Below, piece after piece: positions 36,688-47,344 of a stretch of DNA of 64,000 nt. Numbering within the stretch: the stretch's first letter is position 1; every line of letters begins with the position of its first letter. The stretch is from Phytopseudomonas flavescens (GTDB lineage Bacteria > Pseudomonadota > Gammaproteobacteria > Pseudomonadales > Pseudomonadaceae), in contig NZ_FNDG01000018.1 in NCBI RefSeq assembly GCF_900100535.1, positions 1-64,000 on the forward strand, read 5' to 3'. The translations under genes were made by a program, and so were the position numbers. Below the pieces are notes generated by a model. It was given only the letters and a program-made list of their open reading frames with translations. It was not told the origin of the DNA and searched no databases.

Positions 36688-37759
36688 CTTCGGCCCGCTG
36701 AGCCCGCTGCGCCACCTCAACAACCGCCCACGACTCGCCCGACATGGCAACGCATACTTGCTCACCGTTGAGCAACGGCTGCCGGGCCAGGAACTCGACA
36801 GCCGAAGCACGCCATGACTGCCGCCCGGCCTCCTGCGCGCATCGCGCGCGATCCAGTTCCACTGCCGCCAGGCAGGCCTCACGCAAGTCGTCGGCGAGTA
36901 CACCGGTCACCCCGCATACCACCACGTCCAACGGCCCCGGCACGGCGAACGCGGCCACCGGCGTTCCGCAAGCCTGGGCCTCGAGCATTACCAGGCCGTA
37001 GGTATCGGTTCGCGAAGGAAACACCAGCACACTGGCGCGGCGATAACACTCGGCCAGCGCCTCGCCGTGTCGGTAACCGAAGAATTTCACCTGATCATAA
37101 ACCTGCTGCAGCGCCTCTCGCTGAGGTCCATCGCCCACCACCCATTTCTCGCCTGGCAGATCCAGCTCGAGAAACGCTTGCAGGTTCTTTTCCGCGGCGA
37201 TACGCCCAACGTAAAGAAACACCGCCGTCAGTGGCGCTGGTGCGCCCGCGCGCGGCGCGAACAGCTGGCTATTCACCCCCTTGCGCCATAGCGCCAGGCG
37301 CCGCAGCCCTCGGGATCCAAGGTCCTCGCGCAAGCGTTCGGTGCTCACCAGGACCGCCTGGCTGTGCCGATGGAACAGGCGCAGATAGGCATAGCCCAGA
37401 GCCAGGGGAAACCAGCGGCATCGGGCCTTCAGGTATTCGGGAAAGCGGGTATGAATCGCACTGGAAAAAGCCAGTCCGCGACGCAGCAGCCATCGCCGGG
37501 CGGCCCAGCCCAAAGGTCCCTCGGTTGCCAGGTGCAGGCCATCCGGTGCGAAGGCCTCGATGGCCGCAGCGACCCGCCACAGGTTCCAGGCCAGGGGGAT
37601 CTCCGGATAACCGGGACAAGGCACACAGCGAAATGCCCCAGGCGACAGCACTTCGACGCAATGCCCCATGCCCCGCAGTTCGCTGACCAACGCCGTCAGG
37701 CTGGTGACCACGCCATTGACCTGCGGTGCCCAGGCATCGCTGACGATCAGCAACCTCAT
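36680..37759 (-). CDS. GT4-type glycosyltransferase
   Basis: A 359-residue GT-B fold transferase: N-domain MRLLIVSDAWAPQVNGVVTS, and C-domain with FLYVGRIAAEKNLQAFLELD, KFFGYRHGEALAECYRRASV and the donor-binding VFPSRTDTYGLVMLEAQACG. It resembles GDP-mannose-dependent alpha-mannosyl/glycolipid transferases. It overlaps the upstream metallophosphoesterase gene by 4 bases, so they act as a pair, probably on a glycolipid. The 3' end overlaps cyaB. Confidence 0.88.
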   Translation of the reverse strand: MRLLIVSDAWAPQVNGVVTSLTALVSELRGMGHCVEVLSPGAFRCVPCPGYPEIPLAWNLWRVAAAIEAFAPDGLHLATEGPLGWAARRWLLRRGLAFSSAIHTRFPEYLKARCRWFPLALGYAYLRLFHRHSQAVLVSTERLREDLGSRGLRRLALWRKGVNSQLFAPRAGAPAPLTAVFLYVGRIAAEKNLQAFLELDLPGEKWVVGDGPQREALQQVYDQVKFFGYRHGEALAECYRRASVLVFPSRTDTYGLVMLEAQACGTPVAAFAVPGPLDVVVCGVTGVLADDLREACLAAVELDRARCAQEAGRQSWRASAVEFLARQPLLNGEQVCVAMSGESWAVVEVAQRAQRAEVT

Positions 37760-38580
37760 GCCGCCGGCTCGATGAGCGCGACCTGCTCGGCCTGCAGTTG
37801 CGCCAGCCGCTTCTGCTCATCGGCAAGACGATAGAGCTCGATGCGTCCATCCGGGTGTTCGATCAGCGCCGTGCAGGATTCTACCCAATCGCCACAGTTG
37901 AGGTACTCGACCTCGCCCAACTTGCGGATCTCCGCATGGTGAATATGCCCGCACACCACCCCGTTGAAACCACGGCGAGCACATTCATGGGTGATGGCTT
38001 CCTCGAAATCGCTGATGAAGTTCACCGCACCCTTGACCTTGTGCTTGAGGTAGGCAGACAGCGACCAGTAGCCGTAACCGTAGCGACGCCGCCAGGCATT
38101 CAGCCAACGATTGAGCACCAGGGTGAAGGTGTAGGCCGAGTCGCCGAGAAAGGCCAGCCAGCGATGATAGCGGGTGATCACGTCGAACTGGTCGCCGTGG
38201 ATCACCAGCAGGCGCCTGCCGTCGGCGGTCAGGTGTTCGGCCTCGTCGACCAGTTGGATGTTGCCCAGCAGCAGCGTCGAATAACGGCGCAGGAATTCGT
38301 CGTGATTGCCAGTCACATAGATCACCTCGGTACCACGCTTGCTCATGGTCAGCAGGCGCCTGATCACATTGGTGTGTGCCTGGGGCCAGTAGACGCCACC
38401 TCGCAGCTTCCAGCCGTCGATGATGTCGCCCACCAGGTAGATGCGCTCGGCCTGATAACGCTTGAGAAAGGCCGCCAGGTGCTCGGCCTGGCTATCGCGC
38501 GTGCCCAGATGCACATCGGAAATCCACAGCGTACGTACAGGTTGCTTGCGGCTCGGCCTTACCAGTCGTGCGATGCTCAT
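37756..38580 (-). CDS. Calcineurin-like phosphoesterase (UDP-2,3-diacylglucosamine diphosphatase family)
   Basis: A 274-residue metallophosphoesterase with all five motifs: LWISDVHLGT (DxH), YLVGDIIDGW (GD), YVTGNHDEFL (GNH[D/E]), VIHGDQFDVI and VVCGHIHHAEI (GHxH). This subset is LpxH-related and often annotated UDP-2,3-diacylglucosamine diphosphatase, but true LpxH is usually a separate smaller gene. Co-translated with the GT4 glycosyltransferase (4-base overlap), which suggests work on a glycolipid pathway. Ribosome binding site CGGAG 8 bases upstream. Confidence 0.88.
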   Translation of the reverse strand: MSIARLVRPSRKQPVRTLWISDVHLGTRDSQAEHLAAFLKRYQAERIYLVGDIIDGWKLRGGVYWPQAHTNVIRRLLTMSKRGTEVIYVTGNHDEFLRRYSTLLLGNIQLVDEAEHLTADGRRLLVIHGDQFDVITRYHRWLAFLGDSAYTFTLVLNRWLNAWRRRYGYGYWSLSAYLKHKVKGAVNFISDFEEAITHECARRGFNGVVCGHIHHAEIRKLGEVEYLNCGDWVESCTALIEHPDGRIELYRLADEQKRLAQLQAEQVALIEPAA

Positions 38581-38768
38581 CGGCGATCTCCGGCGGATTT
38601 TCGGCAGAGCTTGCGCGAGCGTGGTGAAGTGAGTGTGAACACGGCATGGCGATTAGATGACAGCCTGCGATGCTCGGGCGTGGACTGGCGCCATCGATGC
38701 GCCGCGACCGCGGGGGCATCACCAGGCTCGAGCAAGACCCTGTCCGTCGGGACAGTGGCAGCAGCGAC

Positions 38769-39062
38769 TCAGTTGGGCGCCAACCGGTCGTTGTGGCCAA
38801 GGTCACGCCCCGGCGCGATCTGATCGCGGACCCGCTGCTTGAGCACTTTGGCCTCGGGAAACCCACCGTCGGCCTTGCGCTCCCATATTTCCACGCCGTT
38901 GCAACAGATGCGGAAGGTACCGCCCGTGGCCGGTTCGAGGCAGACCCTGGCAAGCTCGTCGGCAAACGTCGACAACAGTTCCTGGGCCAGCCAGGCCGCG
39001 CGCAGCAGCCACTGGCATTGGGTGCAGTAGGTGATGGTCACTTCGGCTTTGTCTGAGGTCAT
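38769..39062 (-). CDS. SelW/SelT/SelH-family redox protein
   Basis: A 97-residue Rdx-family protein: VTITYCTQCQWLLRAAWLAQ carries the CxxC redox motif (Cys-x-x-Cys, no selenocysteine), followed by the thioredoxin-like core and GGTFRICCNGVEIWERKADGGFP near the middle. The start MTSDKAEV is chosen because GGAG sits 9 bases upstream; a frame 25 codons longer is less likely. Function is a guess at small-molecule redox handling. Confidence 0.85.
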   Translation of the reverse strand: MTSDKAEVTITYCTQCQWLLRAAWLAQELLSTFADELARVCLEPATGGTFRICCNGVEIWERKADGGFPEAKVLKQRVRDQIAPGRDLGHNDRLAPN

Positions 39063-39092
39063 GAGCGGCTCCACGGCTGGGGACGTGCATCT

Positions 39093-39146
39093 TAGGGTCT
39101 GTTGAGCTTTCAACGCGAGCCGTGCGTGAAACGTCAACAGCCCCTA
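39093..39146. repeat. Short inverted-repeat element (mini-MITE or REP-like)
   Basis: Terminal arms TAGGGTCTGTTGA (39093-39105) and TCAACAGCCCCTA (39134-39146) match in 12 of 13 positions as an inverted repeat, with the inner TTTCAACG / GTGAAACGT also nearly paired. The 54-base size and the terminal GGGTCTGTTGA are reminiscent of insertion-sequence termini, so it may be a remnant non-autonomous element between the SelW-like and FimV-like genes. Confidence 0.6.
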
Positions 39147-39247
39147 GTCCACAAGAACGCGCGGCGGAGCTTTTGTCAGCCAGTCGAGCGCTTGCCCGGC
39201 GCAACGACACGGCCAGCCCACCGTGGGTCTCGCCCAGGTCGCCGCGC

Positions 39248-41365
39248 CTAAGCGATGCGAGCCAGCAGTTCGCGGGCTTCCTGCCGCTCGTCCTCGTCGC
39301 CCTCGTTGATCACTTCGTTGAGGATGTCGCAGGCGGCCTCCAGGTCATCCTGTTCGATGTAGGCCATCGCCAGGTTGAGCTTGGTTAGGTTCTCGTGGTT
39401 GGTGACGAAACGGTCGAGACCTTCGGCGGATTCGGCCGGCACATCCTCCAGCTCCAGCCACTCGTCTTCCGGCCCCTGCTCCTCGACCAGCATCGAGCCA
39501 GCGAACGGGCTGCGGGCATCGTGGCCGAAGATATCGGCTGACTGCTCGGCCTCTGGTGCCGCCGGGGCATCCGGTTCGGCGCCTCCTCGCTTCTTGCGCG
39601 CGCCGTTCTCGAACGGGTTGACCAGATCCCAGTCGGCATCCAGCGACAGATCATCCAGGTTCAACTGGAAATCGTCATCCTGAGTCTGCTGCGCCGGTGC
39701 CGGCACCTCATCCAGTTCGAGGGTCAGCTCCTCCAAACCGTCCAGCGGTTCGAGGGGCTCCAGCGAATCAGCGGATTGCAGCGTGCCAGACGGCACTGTG
39801 AACAGCACCGGATAGCGAGCCTTGAGCCCGTCGATGCGCTCACCATCGAAGTCGGCCCGGCGCAGCGTCTCTTCCTCTTCCGCGAAAGCCGTCTTGTTGC
39901 CCTGTTGTGCCAGCACTTCGAGCAGACGGAAGCGAATGTCCAGGCGCTGCGGGTTGGCCTCGCTAGCCTGCCGCAACACCGATAGCGCCTCGCCCAGGCG
40001 CCCATAGGCCAGGTAGATGTTTGCCGCATCCAGCGGATCGGTGGGGTTCGGCTCCGCTCGCGCGACAACCGGTGCACGCATGGGCAGCGGCACGTCCACC
40101 AGCGTGGTGCGCAGCGCCTCCGGCGGCTCGGCAACCTCCGCTGCGGGCGCCTGGGCCACAGGCGGGACGACGATCAATGGTTCGCTGAGCGCTTCGCGGT
40201 CTGGCTTGCGCCTGCGCCGGAACAACAGCAGGAAAAGCGCCAGGAGTGCCAGCAGAGACGCCAACAGCACGTTCCACAGACTCCAGAAGCTTTCTGCGGG
40301 CGGCTCCGCAACGGGCGCAGCAGCGGTCTCCTGCGCAGCCGGTTGCTCACTCTGCACGTCAGGCAGCGCAGGTGTCGGAGCCTCCACAGGCGCCGGCCGC
40401 TGGGCGAGCTGCTCGAGCAATTGAGCGACCTGCTGATCGCGTGCTTCCATGCGCGTCATCAGATCCTTGAGCTGGTTCTGCACCACCAGCAGATCCTGCT
40501 GCAACTGCAGATTCTCGGCAGTCCGGTTGGCCACTTCCTCCTCGACACGGCGGATCTGCGCGATCACTTCCACCTGTGGCTCGGCAGGCTGCGGTGGCGC
40601 GGTATCGGGGATGATCTGCGCCGGTGTCTCGGGACGCGGTACGGCACCAGTCTGCACTGGCTGGCTCGGCGGCGCCTCCGGCATGCGCACGTGATCAGGC
40701 AGCAGCAGGGACACCCCGGCGCGCAGTCGATGGATGTCGCCGTTGCTGAAGGCCTGCGGGTTGAGCGCGTGAATGTCCAGCATCACGTCCTGTAGGGAAG
40801 ACTGATTGCCCTCGACCCGCAGTTTGGAGGCGATGGTCCACAGACTCTCACCGCTGGCAACCTGGTAACGCTCGCCGCGGCTGGCGATCGGCGTACGACG
40901 CGGCGGCGCGTAAGAGGTGAACTGTTCGTTGCCGACCTGGGCAGCCTGGCTATTGTAGGAAGAGGACGTCGGCGGATCGAGCAGCACCGTGTATTCGCGC
41001 AGCAGCTGGCCGCCCGGACGCTTGAGTTCGACGATGAAATTCAGATAGGGCTCACGCACAGGCTGGTTGGAAACCACCCGCACCACACTGCGACCGCCAC
41101 GCAGTACCGGATTGAAGCGCAGATCGTTGAGGAAGTAGACACGATCGACACCGGCGAGATTGAAAGCATCGGCGGGCGCCAATGCGACCCTGATATCCGA
41201 GGCGCTCATGTCGTCGCCGACCGCCAGTAGCTCGATCTCGGCGTTCAACGGCTGGTTGAGCGCCGAATGCAGGGTGATCTCACCCAGCCCCAGCGCTGGC
41301 GCCAGTCCCGAATAGAACGCCGACCCCGATACCAGGCCGATCAGTAAATGACGAACATGAGTCAT
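39248..41365 (-). CDS. FimV-like inner-membrane hub protein
   Basis: A 705-residue protein with FimV architecture: signal peptide (1-27 approx., cut after ALG), a periplasmic N-region with LGEITLHSALNQPLNAEIEL and a LysM domain at about 165-230 (YQVASGESLWTIASKL), a coiled-coil with QQDLLVVQNQLKDLM, a transmembrane helix (about 395-415, ending RRRRKPD), an acidic cytoplasmic region, and C-terminal TPR-like helices (LNLAMAYIEQDDLEAACDIL). Compared with P. aeruginosa FimV (over 900 residues) it is shorter. It may be the FimV paralogue next to a MarR gene. FimV organises polar twitching and type IV pili/cAMP functions. CGGGAG 6 bases upstream. Confidence 0.85.
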   Translation of the reverse strand: MTHVRHLLIGLVSGSAFYSGLAPALGLGEITLHSALNQPLNAEIELLAVGDDMSASDIRVALAPADAFNLAGVDRVYFLNDLRFNPVLRGGRSVVRVVSNQPVREPYLNFIVELKRPGGQLLREYTVLLDPPTSSSYNSQAAQVGNEQFTSYAPPRRTPIASRGERYQVASGESLWTIASKLRVEGNQSSLQDVMLDIHALNPQAFSNGDIHRLRAGVSLLLPDHVRMPEAPPSQPVQTGAVPRPETPAQIIPDTAPPQPAEPQVEVIAQIRRVEEEVANRTAENLQLQQDLLVVQNQLKDLMTRMEARDQQVAQLLEQLAQRPAPVEAPTPALPDVQSEQPAAQETAAAPVAEPPAESFWSLWNVLLASLLALLALFLLLFRRRRKPDREALSEPLIVVPPVAQAPAAEVAEPPEALRTTLVDVPLPMRAPVVARAEPNPTDPLDAANIYLAYGRLGEALSVLRQASEANPQRLDIRFRLLEVLAQQGNKTAFAEEEETLRRADFDGERIDGLKARYPVLFTVPSGTLQSADSLEPLEPLDGLEELTLELDEVPAPAQQTQDDDFQLNLDDLSLDADWDLVNPFENGARKKRGGAEPDAPAAPEAEQSADIFGHDARSPFAGSMLVEEQGPEDEWLELEDVPAESAEGLDRFVTNHENLTKLNLAMAYIEQDDLEAACDILNEVINEGDEDERQEARELLARIA

Positions 41366-41603
41366 AAAAGCTCCCGATAACTCCGCTCGAAGAGTCGCTG
41401 CAGCAACCGCGACCGAACCGGCCTTCCCACAAGATAGGGCGTAACGCAGCGCTGCGTCGGCAAACGCTCCTTGTCCCACCGATTAGTGAGTATGGCCTCA
41501 ATTCAAAGGCTTGCGAGTTTTCAGCGCGCCCCATCCGCTGCACACGCAGCATCTGGCCATCATACGCAAAAAGTCAGAAATACGGCTACAGATGTGAACC
41601 ACG

Positions 41604-43004
41604 TCAACGTTGTGACGGCCGAAGGTTCCAAGCGGCGATCACCGTGAGGACGAACAGCGCGCCCATCAATAAGTAACTCTGTTGAAACGCCACCACCTCC
41701 GCAGCAAAATCGCTGCCCTCCTGGCGATGGCGCCACTCCAGAAAGAAGGTCAACAGGTTCACCCCGAATGCGCCCCCCAATTGACGCACGAAGGTAATGG
41801 CCCCCGCGCCATGGGCAAGTTGCTCATGCTCCAGAATGTCCAGCGCCCCCGTGTTCAGCGCCGGGAGCAGGATACCCAGGCCGATACGCCCTACGCAGGC
41901 CCAGCCGCAAAGCACCAGAAACGACGCCCCCGGCTCCAGCCAGCCGAGCCCGAACGAAGACAGCGCGAGCATCAGTAAGCCGCTGACCAGCAGCACGGCA
42001 GTGGACAGGCGATCACTCAACCAGCCGCCAAGAAACGACGCAATGCCCATCAATATGCCCGTGGGCAGCAATAGCAGACCGGCCCGCCCGGCGCTGTAGC
42101 CCTCGATGGCCTGCACATGCAGAGGAATCAAGTAAGTGGTGCCGTACAACCCCATGCCCAGAGAGAGCGCCACCCAACTGGCCTTGCGGAAACCCACATG
42201 CCGCCAGAGGCCGAGGGGCAGCAGGGGCCGCACGCTGTAGCGGCTGCGCCAGAGAAAACCGCCCATTGCCAGAGTACCGACCAGGCCGGTCAACCACACG
42301 CGCCCCTCGCTCCAGGGAAAGCGCTGCGCCTCGGCCAGGGCACCGAGCCAGGCGAACAGGCCAACGCACAGCAGGCTGAACGCCCAGAGATCGAGAAAGG
42401 GTGTATTGCGCTGGCGCTCGCTGGGCATCAGAAACTGCCCGGCGAGCATCGCCAGCAGGCACATCGGCAGCGGCAGCCAGAACACCGCGTACCAGCCGAA
42501 ACCATCGACCAGGTAGCCGCCGATGGTCGGTCCCAGGGTCGGCGCAATCATCACGCCAAGCCCATAGGCCCCCAGCGCGGTACCGCGACCGCCGCCAGCG
42601 AACACCTGGAAGATCAACACCATCGCCAGCGGCTGGACGATACCGGCGCAGAGCCCCTGGATGATTCGCAAGGCGATCAGTTGCCAGGCGGCATCGGCCA
42701 GCAGTGCCAGCAGCGAGGTGACGATGAACAGCCCGAGGCCTGCCTGCGCCGTATGCCGCGCCCCAAGGCGCGCCTGAGCCCAGGCCGACAGCAGCAGGCC
42801 AGCGGTCATGGCGGCGAGAAAACCGGTGGACAGCCACTGGGCGAGCGGTCGACCCACCTGGAAGTCGGCCATGATCGCCGGCAAGGCCACGTTGATGCTG
42901 GTCGACGCGAGAATCATCGCCATGCTGCCGAGCATCAGCACCACCAGCAGGTACTGCGGATAGCGTGGCCCGAAGCGTCCCTGCAAGAGAGACAGGCCCT
43001 GCAT
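41604..43004 (-). CDS. MFS efflux transporter (DHA2/EmrB type)
   Basis: A 466-residue major facilitator protein, about 14 predicted membrane spans, of the DHA2 drug-efflux group: SINVALPAIMADFQV in helix 1 region, LGARHTAQAGLGLFIV, and motif C in LGVMIAPTLGPTIGGYLVD. It shares one base with the upstream MarR gene stop/start (TGATG), so the two are one transcript controlled by the MarR protein. No HlyD-type adaptor gene is next to it. Substrate unknown; a drug or toxic phenolic is likely. Confidence 0.9.
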   Translation of the reverse strand: MQGLSLLQGRFGPRYPQYLLVVLMLGSMAMILASTSINVALPAIMADFQVGRPLAQWLSTGFLAAMTAGLLLSAWAQARLGARHTAQAGLGLFIVTSLLALLADAAWQLIALRIIQGLCAGIVQPLAMVLIFQVFAGGGRGTALGAYGLGVMIAPTLGPTIGGYLVDGFGWYAVFWLPLPMCLLAMLAGQFLMPSERQRNTPFLDLWAFSLLCVGLFAWLGALAEAQRFPWSEGRVWLTGLVGTLAMGGFLWRSRYSVRPLLPLGLWRHVGFRKASWVALSLGMGLYGTTYLIPLHVQAIEGYSAGRAGLLLLPTGILMGIASFLGGWLSDRLSTAVLLVSGLLMLALSSFGLGWLEPGASFLVLCGWACVGRIGLGILLPALNTGALDILEHEQLAHGAGAITFVRQLGGAFGVNLLTFFLEWRHRQEGSDFAAEVVAFQQSYLLMGALFVLTVIAAWNLRPSQR

Positions 43005-43438
43005 CAGCGCCGTTCCAGGTTACCCAGGATGCGCGCATGCACCTGCTGACACAGGCGCAGATCCTCCTCGTCGATGCCGGCGAAAAGCTCTTCACGTACT
43101 TGCGTGGAGATGGCCTCGATCTGCTCGATCAGCGGTTTGGCCGGGGGGCACAGGGCAATCTTCTTGGCACGACGATCCTCGGGCACCGGGTGCCGGCTGA
43201 CCAGCCCCTGGGCCTCCAGGCTGTCGAGCAAACGCGCCAGGGTCGGCCCTTCGACCCCGACACTCTGTGCCAACTCGCGCTGAGTCGGTAGCTCGGCGAA
43301 CCGGCCGATATGCAGCAGCACCAGCCAGCGCGCCTGGGACAGCCCCAGGCCGGCGAGCCGACGATCCAGCTCGGCGCGCCAGGAGCGCGACAACTGCGCC
43401 AATTGCATGGCAAAACGGTGTTGTTCGGCTTGGGACAT
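43004..43438 (-). CDS. MarR-family transcriptional regulator
   Basis: A 144-residue MarR repressor with the winged helix core: LGLSQARWLVLLHIGRFAEL then TQRELAQSVGVEGPTLARLL and wing HPVPEDRRAKKIALC. It sits first in an operon with the MFS exporter (one-base stop/start overlap). A perfect palindrome CTAATTATTAG lies 28 bases upstream of the start, a likely operator. The start MSQAEQ is preferred over an upstream MIISR. Confidence 0.9.
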   Translation of the reverse strand: MSQAEQHRFAMQLAQLSRSWRAELDRRLAGLGLSQARWLVLLHIGRFAELPTQRELAQSVGVEGPTLARLLDSLEAQGLVSRHPVPEDRRAKKIALCPPAKPLIEQIEAISTQVREELFAGIDEEDLRLCQQVHARILGNLERR

Positions 43439-43465
43439 TGAGGCAACTCTTGAAATTATCAAAAA

Positions 43466-43476
43466 CTAATTATTAG
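43466..43476. promoter_or_regulatory. Candidate MarR operator palindrome
   Basis: CTAAT-T-ATTAG, an 11-base perfect palindrome 28 bases upstream of the MarR start, in an AT-rich stretch (43450-43500) that contrasts with the surrounding GC-rich DNA and should hold the promoter. The short half-site size suits MarR dimers. An adjacent GAGCTAA may extend it. Confidence 0.55.
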
Positions 43477-43626
43477 CGAGCTAACCATAGCTTTTGACAG
43501 AGAGCAAGATTGCCGTCGTTGCGAGACAAGAGTCTGTCGTGGCGCTAGTGCCACATCACAGATCAAATGTCGTATCCGAGCGAACAGGCTGAGTGGCTGC
43601 TCAAAGGCGCAAGCGGACGCTCACCC

Positions 43627-43704
43627 CGTAGGGTGGATGACGCTCTTTTCATCCACCATTACGATTGCAGAGCGGTGGACGGGTAAAGCGTCGTCCACCC
43701 TACG
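43627..43704. repeat. REP-like inverted repeat (CGTAGGGTGGA type)
   Basis: Arms CGTAGGGTGGATGACGCT (43627-43644) and AGCGTCGTCCACCCTACG (43687-43704) pair in 17 of 18 positions with a 42-base centre that contains a further inner TCATCCACC. GTAGGGTGGA repeats of this kind are, as I recall, scattered in intergenic regions of P. stutzeri/mendocina-type genomes. It lies between the MarR promoter and the 3' end of recQ. Confidence 0.75.
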
Positions 43705-43819
43705 ACAGGCCGCTTTCGCCACATGGCTGCCATACCCCATTACGATTACCCCGTTCGCCGTCTCGGGCACATCTACCACCCTGGCCGACACATGACCGTT
43801 GTCGCGACCCTATCGCCGA

Positions 43820-45943
<2,124 letters not shown>

Positions 45944-46068
45944 GTAGGGTCTCCGAATCGAGCGGGGCATTATACGCAAGTGTCTCGCGACCACGGGCAA
46001 CCGATGCGTTTTTTAGCGTTTGGCACGCCCTTTTGCCTGCAACTCTGGTCGGGCTGGTTGGTCTGCTC

Positions 46069-46223
46069 TAACAGGTCGTTGAAAAACGCAGGCGAGGCAG
46101 TTGGTGCGATACCGGTGGCGGCTCCGCGGAAAGCAGGTGAGACGGTGTCGGAGTCGCGGGTGCCTTGACGAGCCTGTTTCGACGAAGCAACGGCAACGCA
46201 GATAGTTTTTCAGCAGCCTGCTA
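46069..46223. mobile_element. MITE-like non-autonomous element
   Basis: A 155-base unit ending in imperfect inverted repeats: TAACAGGTCGTTGAAAAAC (46069-46087) and its partner GTTTTTCAGCAGCCTGCTA (46205-46223), 15 of 19 positions complementary. It carries no gene. Terminal sequences like CAGGCTGCTGAAAAAC are, as I recall, common in Pseudomonas intergenic DNA, consistent with a MITE. It lies just upstream of the UPF0149 gene and might supply part of its promoter. Confidence 0.7.
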
Positions 46224-46260
46224 GAATCCAGCCTCGTTTACTTTTTCAAGGTAGCCACCG

Positions 46261-46848
46261 ATGTCCTTCGCCGAGCAACTGTCCCGCCTGCAAGCCTTCC
46301 TCGATGCCGATGATCTGCATGAAGAAGCGCTGGACTATGTCGCCGCACACGGTTACCTGACCGCGCTGTCCATCTGCCCGGACAAGATCGAGACCCGCGA
46401 GTGGATCGATGCCCTCTTCTCGGAGCCGCCGCACTACCGCAGCGACGAAGAGCGCGATGACATCGAAGCCACCCTTGTCCAGTTGCAGGCGCACATCGCC
46501 CGTCAACTGGCCAGCGACGACGAGCCGGAAGTACCCTGCGAGCTGGATCTGGGCGACGAACCGGATGATTCCGATCTGCGCGGCTGGTGCATCGGCTTCA
46601 TGGAAGGCGTGTTCCTGCGCGAGGCGGTGTGGTTCGACGATGCCGAAGATGAAGTCAGCGAGCTGCTGCTGCCGATCATGGTCGGCTCGGGCCTGTTCGA
46701 CGAGCAACCGGAGTTCGCCGAAATTGCCCGTGACCGCGACCTGGTCAACAGCATGATCGAGCAGATTCCGGAATTGCTCACCGCCTTGTTCCTGCTGTGC
46801 AACGCCCCTGAAGAGAAACCGGCGCTGCTCAAGCCACGCCACCATTGA
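46261..46848 (+). CDS. UPF0149 (YecA/YgfB) family protein
   Basis: A 195-residue acidic, all-helical protein of the UPF0149 family: LQAFLDADDLHEEALDYVAA, and the family core RGWCIGFMEGVFLREAVWFD near 120, with an acidic C-terminal half ending LCNAPEEKPALLKPRHH. AAGGTAG lies 6 bases before the ATG. Function unknown for this branch. The UPF0149/DUF454 order suggests a small operon. The 155-base MITE-like element ends 37 bases upstream. Confidence 0.88.
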   Translation: MSFAEQLSRLQAFLDADDLHEEALDYVAAHGYLTALSICPDKIETREWIDALFSEPPHYRSDEERDDIEATLVQLQAHIARQLASDDEPEVPCELDLGDEPDDSDLRGWCIGFMEGVFLREAVWFDDAEDEVSELLLPIMVGSGLFDEQPEFAEIARDRDLVNSMIEQIPELLTALFLLCNAPEEKPALLKPRHH

Positions 46849-46864
46849 TGGCGACGCCATCGAT

Positions 46865-47266
46865 ATGGCGCGCGAACCCTGCGAAACCCGCAATCCCCTG
46901 CTGCGCTACAGCCTGCTTGCCCTCGGCTGGCTGAGCGTGGCTCTGGGTGTGCTGGGCATCTTCCTGCCGGTACTGCCCACCACACCCTTTCTGCTACTGG
47001 CCGCCGCCTGCTTCATGCGCAGCTCGCGGCGCTTCTATCTGTGGCTGGTCCAGCACCCACGGCTCGGCCCATGGATTCGCGACTACCTGGAAGGCCAAGG
47101 CATCCCACGCAAGGCCAAGGTCTATGCCATCTCGCTGATGTGGTCGAGCATCGGCATTTCCTGCTGGCTGGTGCCGTTGCCATGGGCGCGGGCGTTCATG
47201 CTGACCAGCGCCGTGCTGGTCAGCCTGTACATCCTCAGGCAGAAGACCTTGCCGGATCGGCGCTGA
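46865..47266 (+). CDS. DUF454 (YbaN) inner-membrane protein
   Basis: A 133-residue membrane protein of the DUF454/YbaN family: LALGWLSVALGVLGIFLPVL, the family motif PTTPFLLLAAACFMRSSRRF then LVQHPRLGPWIRDYLEGQGI, and two C-terminal membrane helices. It begins 16 bases after the UPF0149 gene with a weak ribosome binding site, so translation may be coupled. Function unknown. A small hairpin (CGCGGG/CCCGCG, 47314-47331) lies before the convergent pap gene. Confidence 0.9.
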   Translation: MAREPCETRNPLLRYSLLALGWLSVALGVLGIFLPVLPTTPFLLLAAACFMRSSRRFYLWLVQHPRLGPWIRDYLEGQGIPRKAKVYAISLMWSSIGISCWLVPLPWARAFMLTSAVLVSLYILRQKTLPDRR

Positions 47267-47344
47267 ACGGCACTCATCAAACCAGAAACCCGGCGCAGGC
47301 AGCGCTGCGACCACGCGGGATAACGCCCGCGGCCCCCCCTTTCC

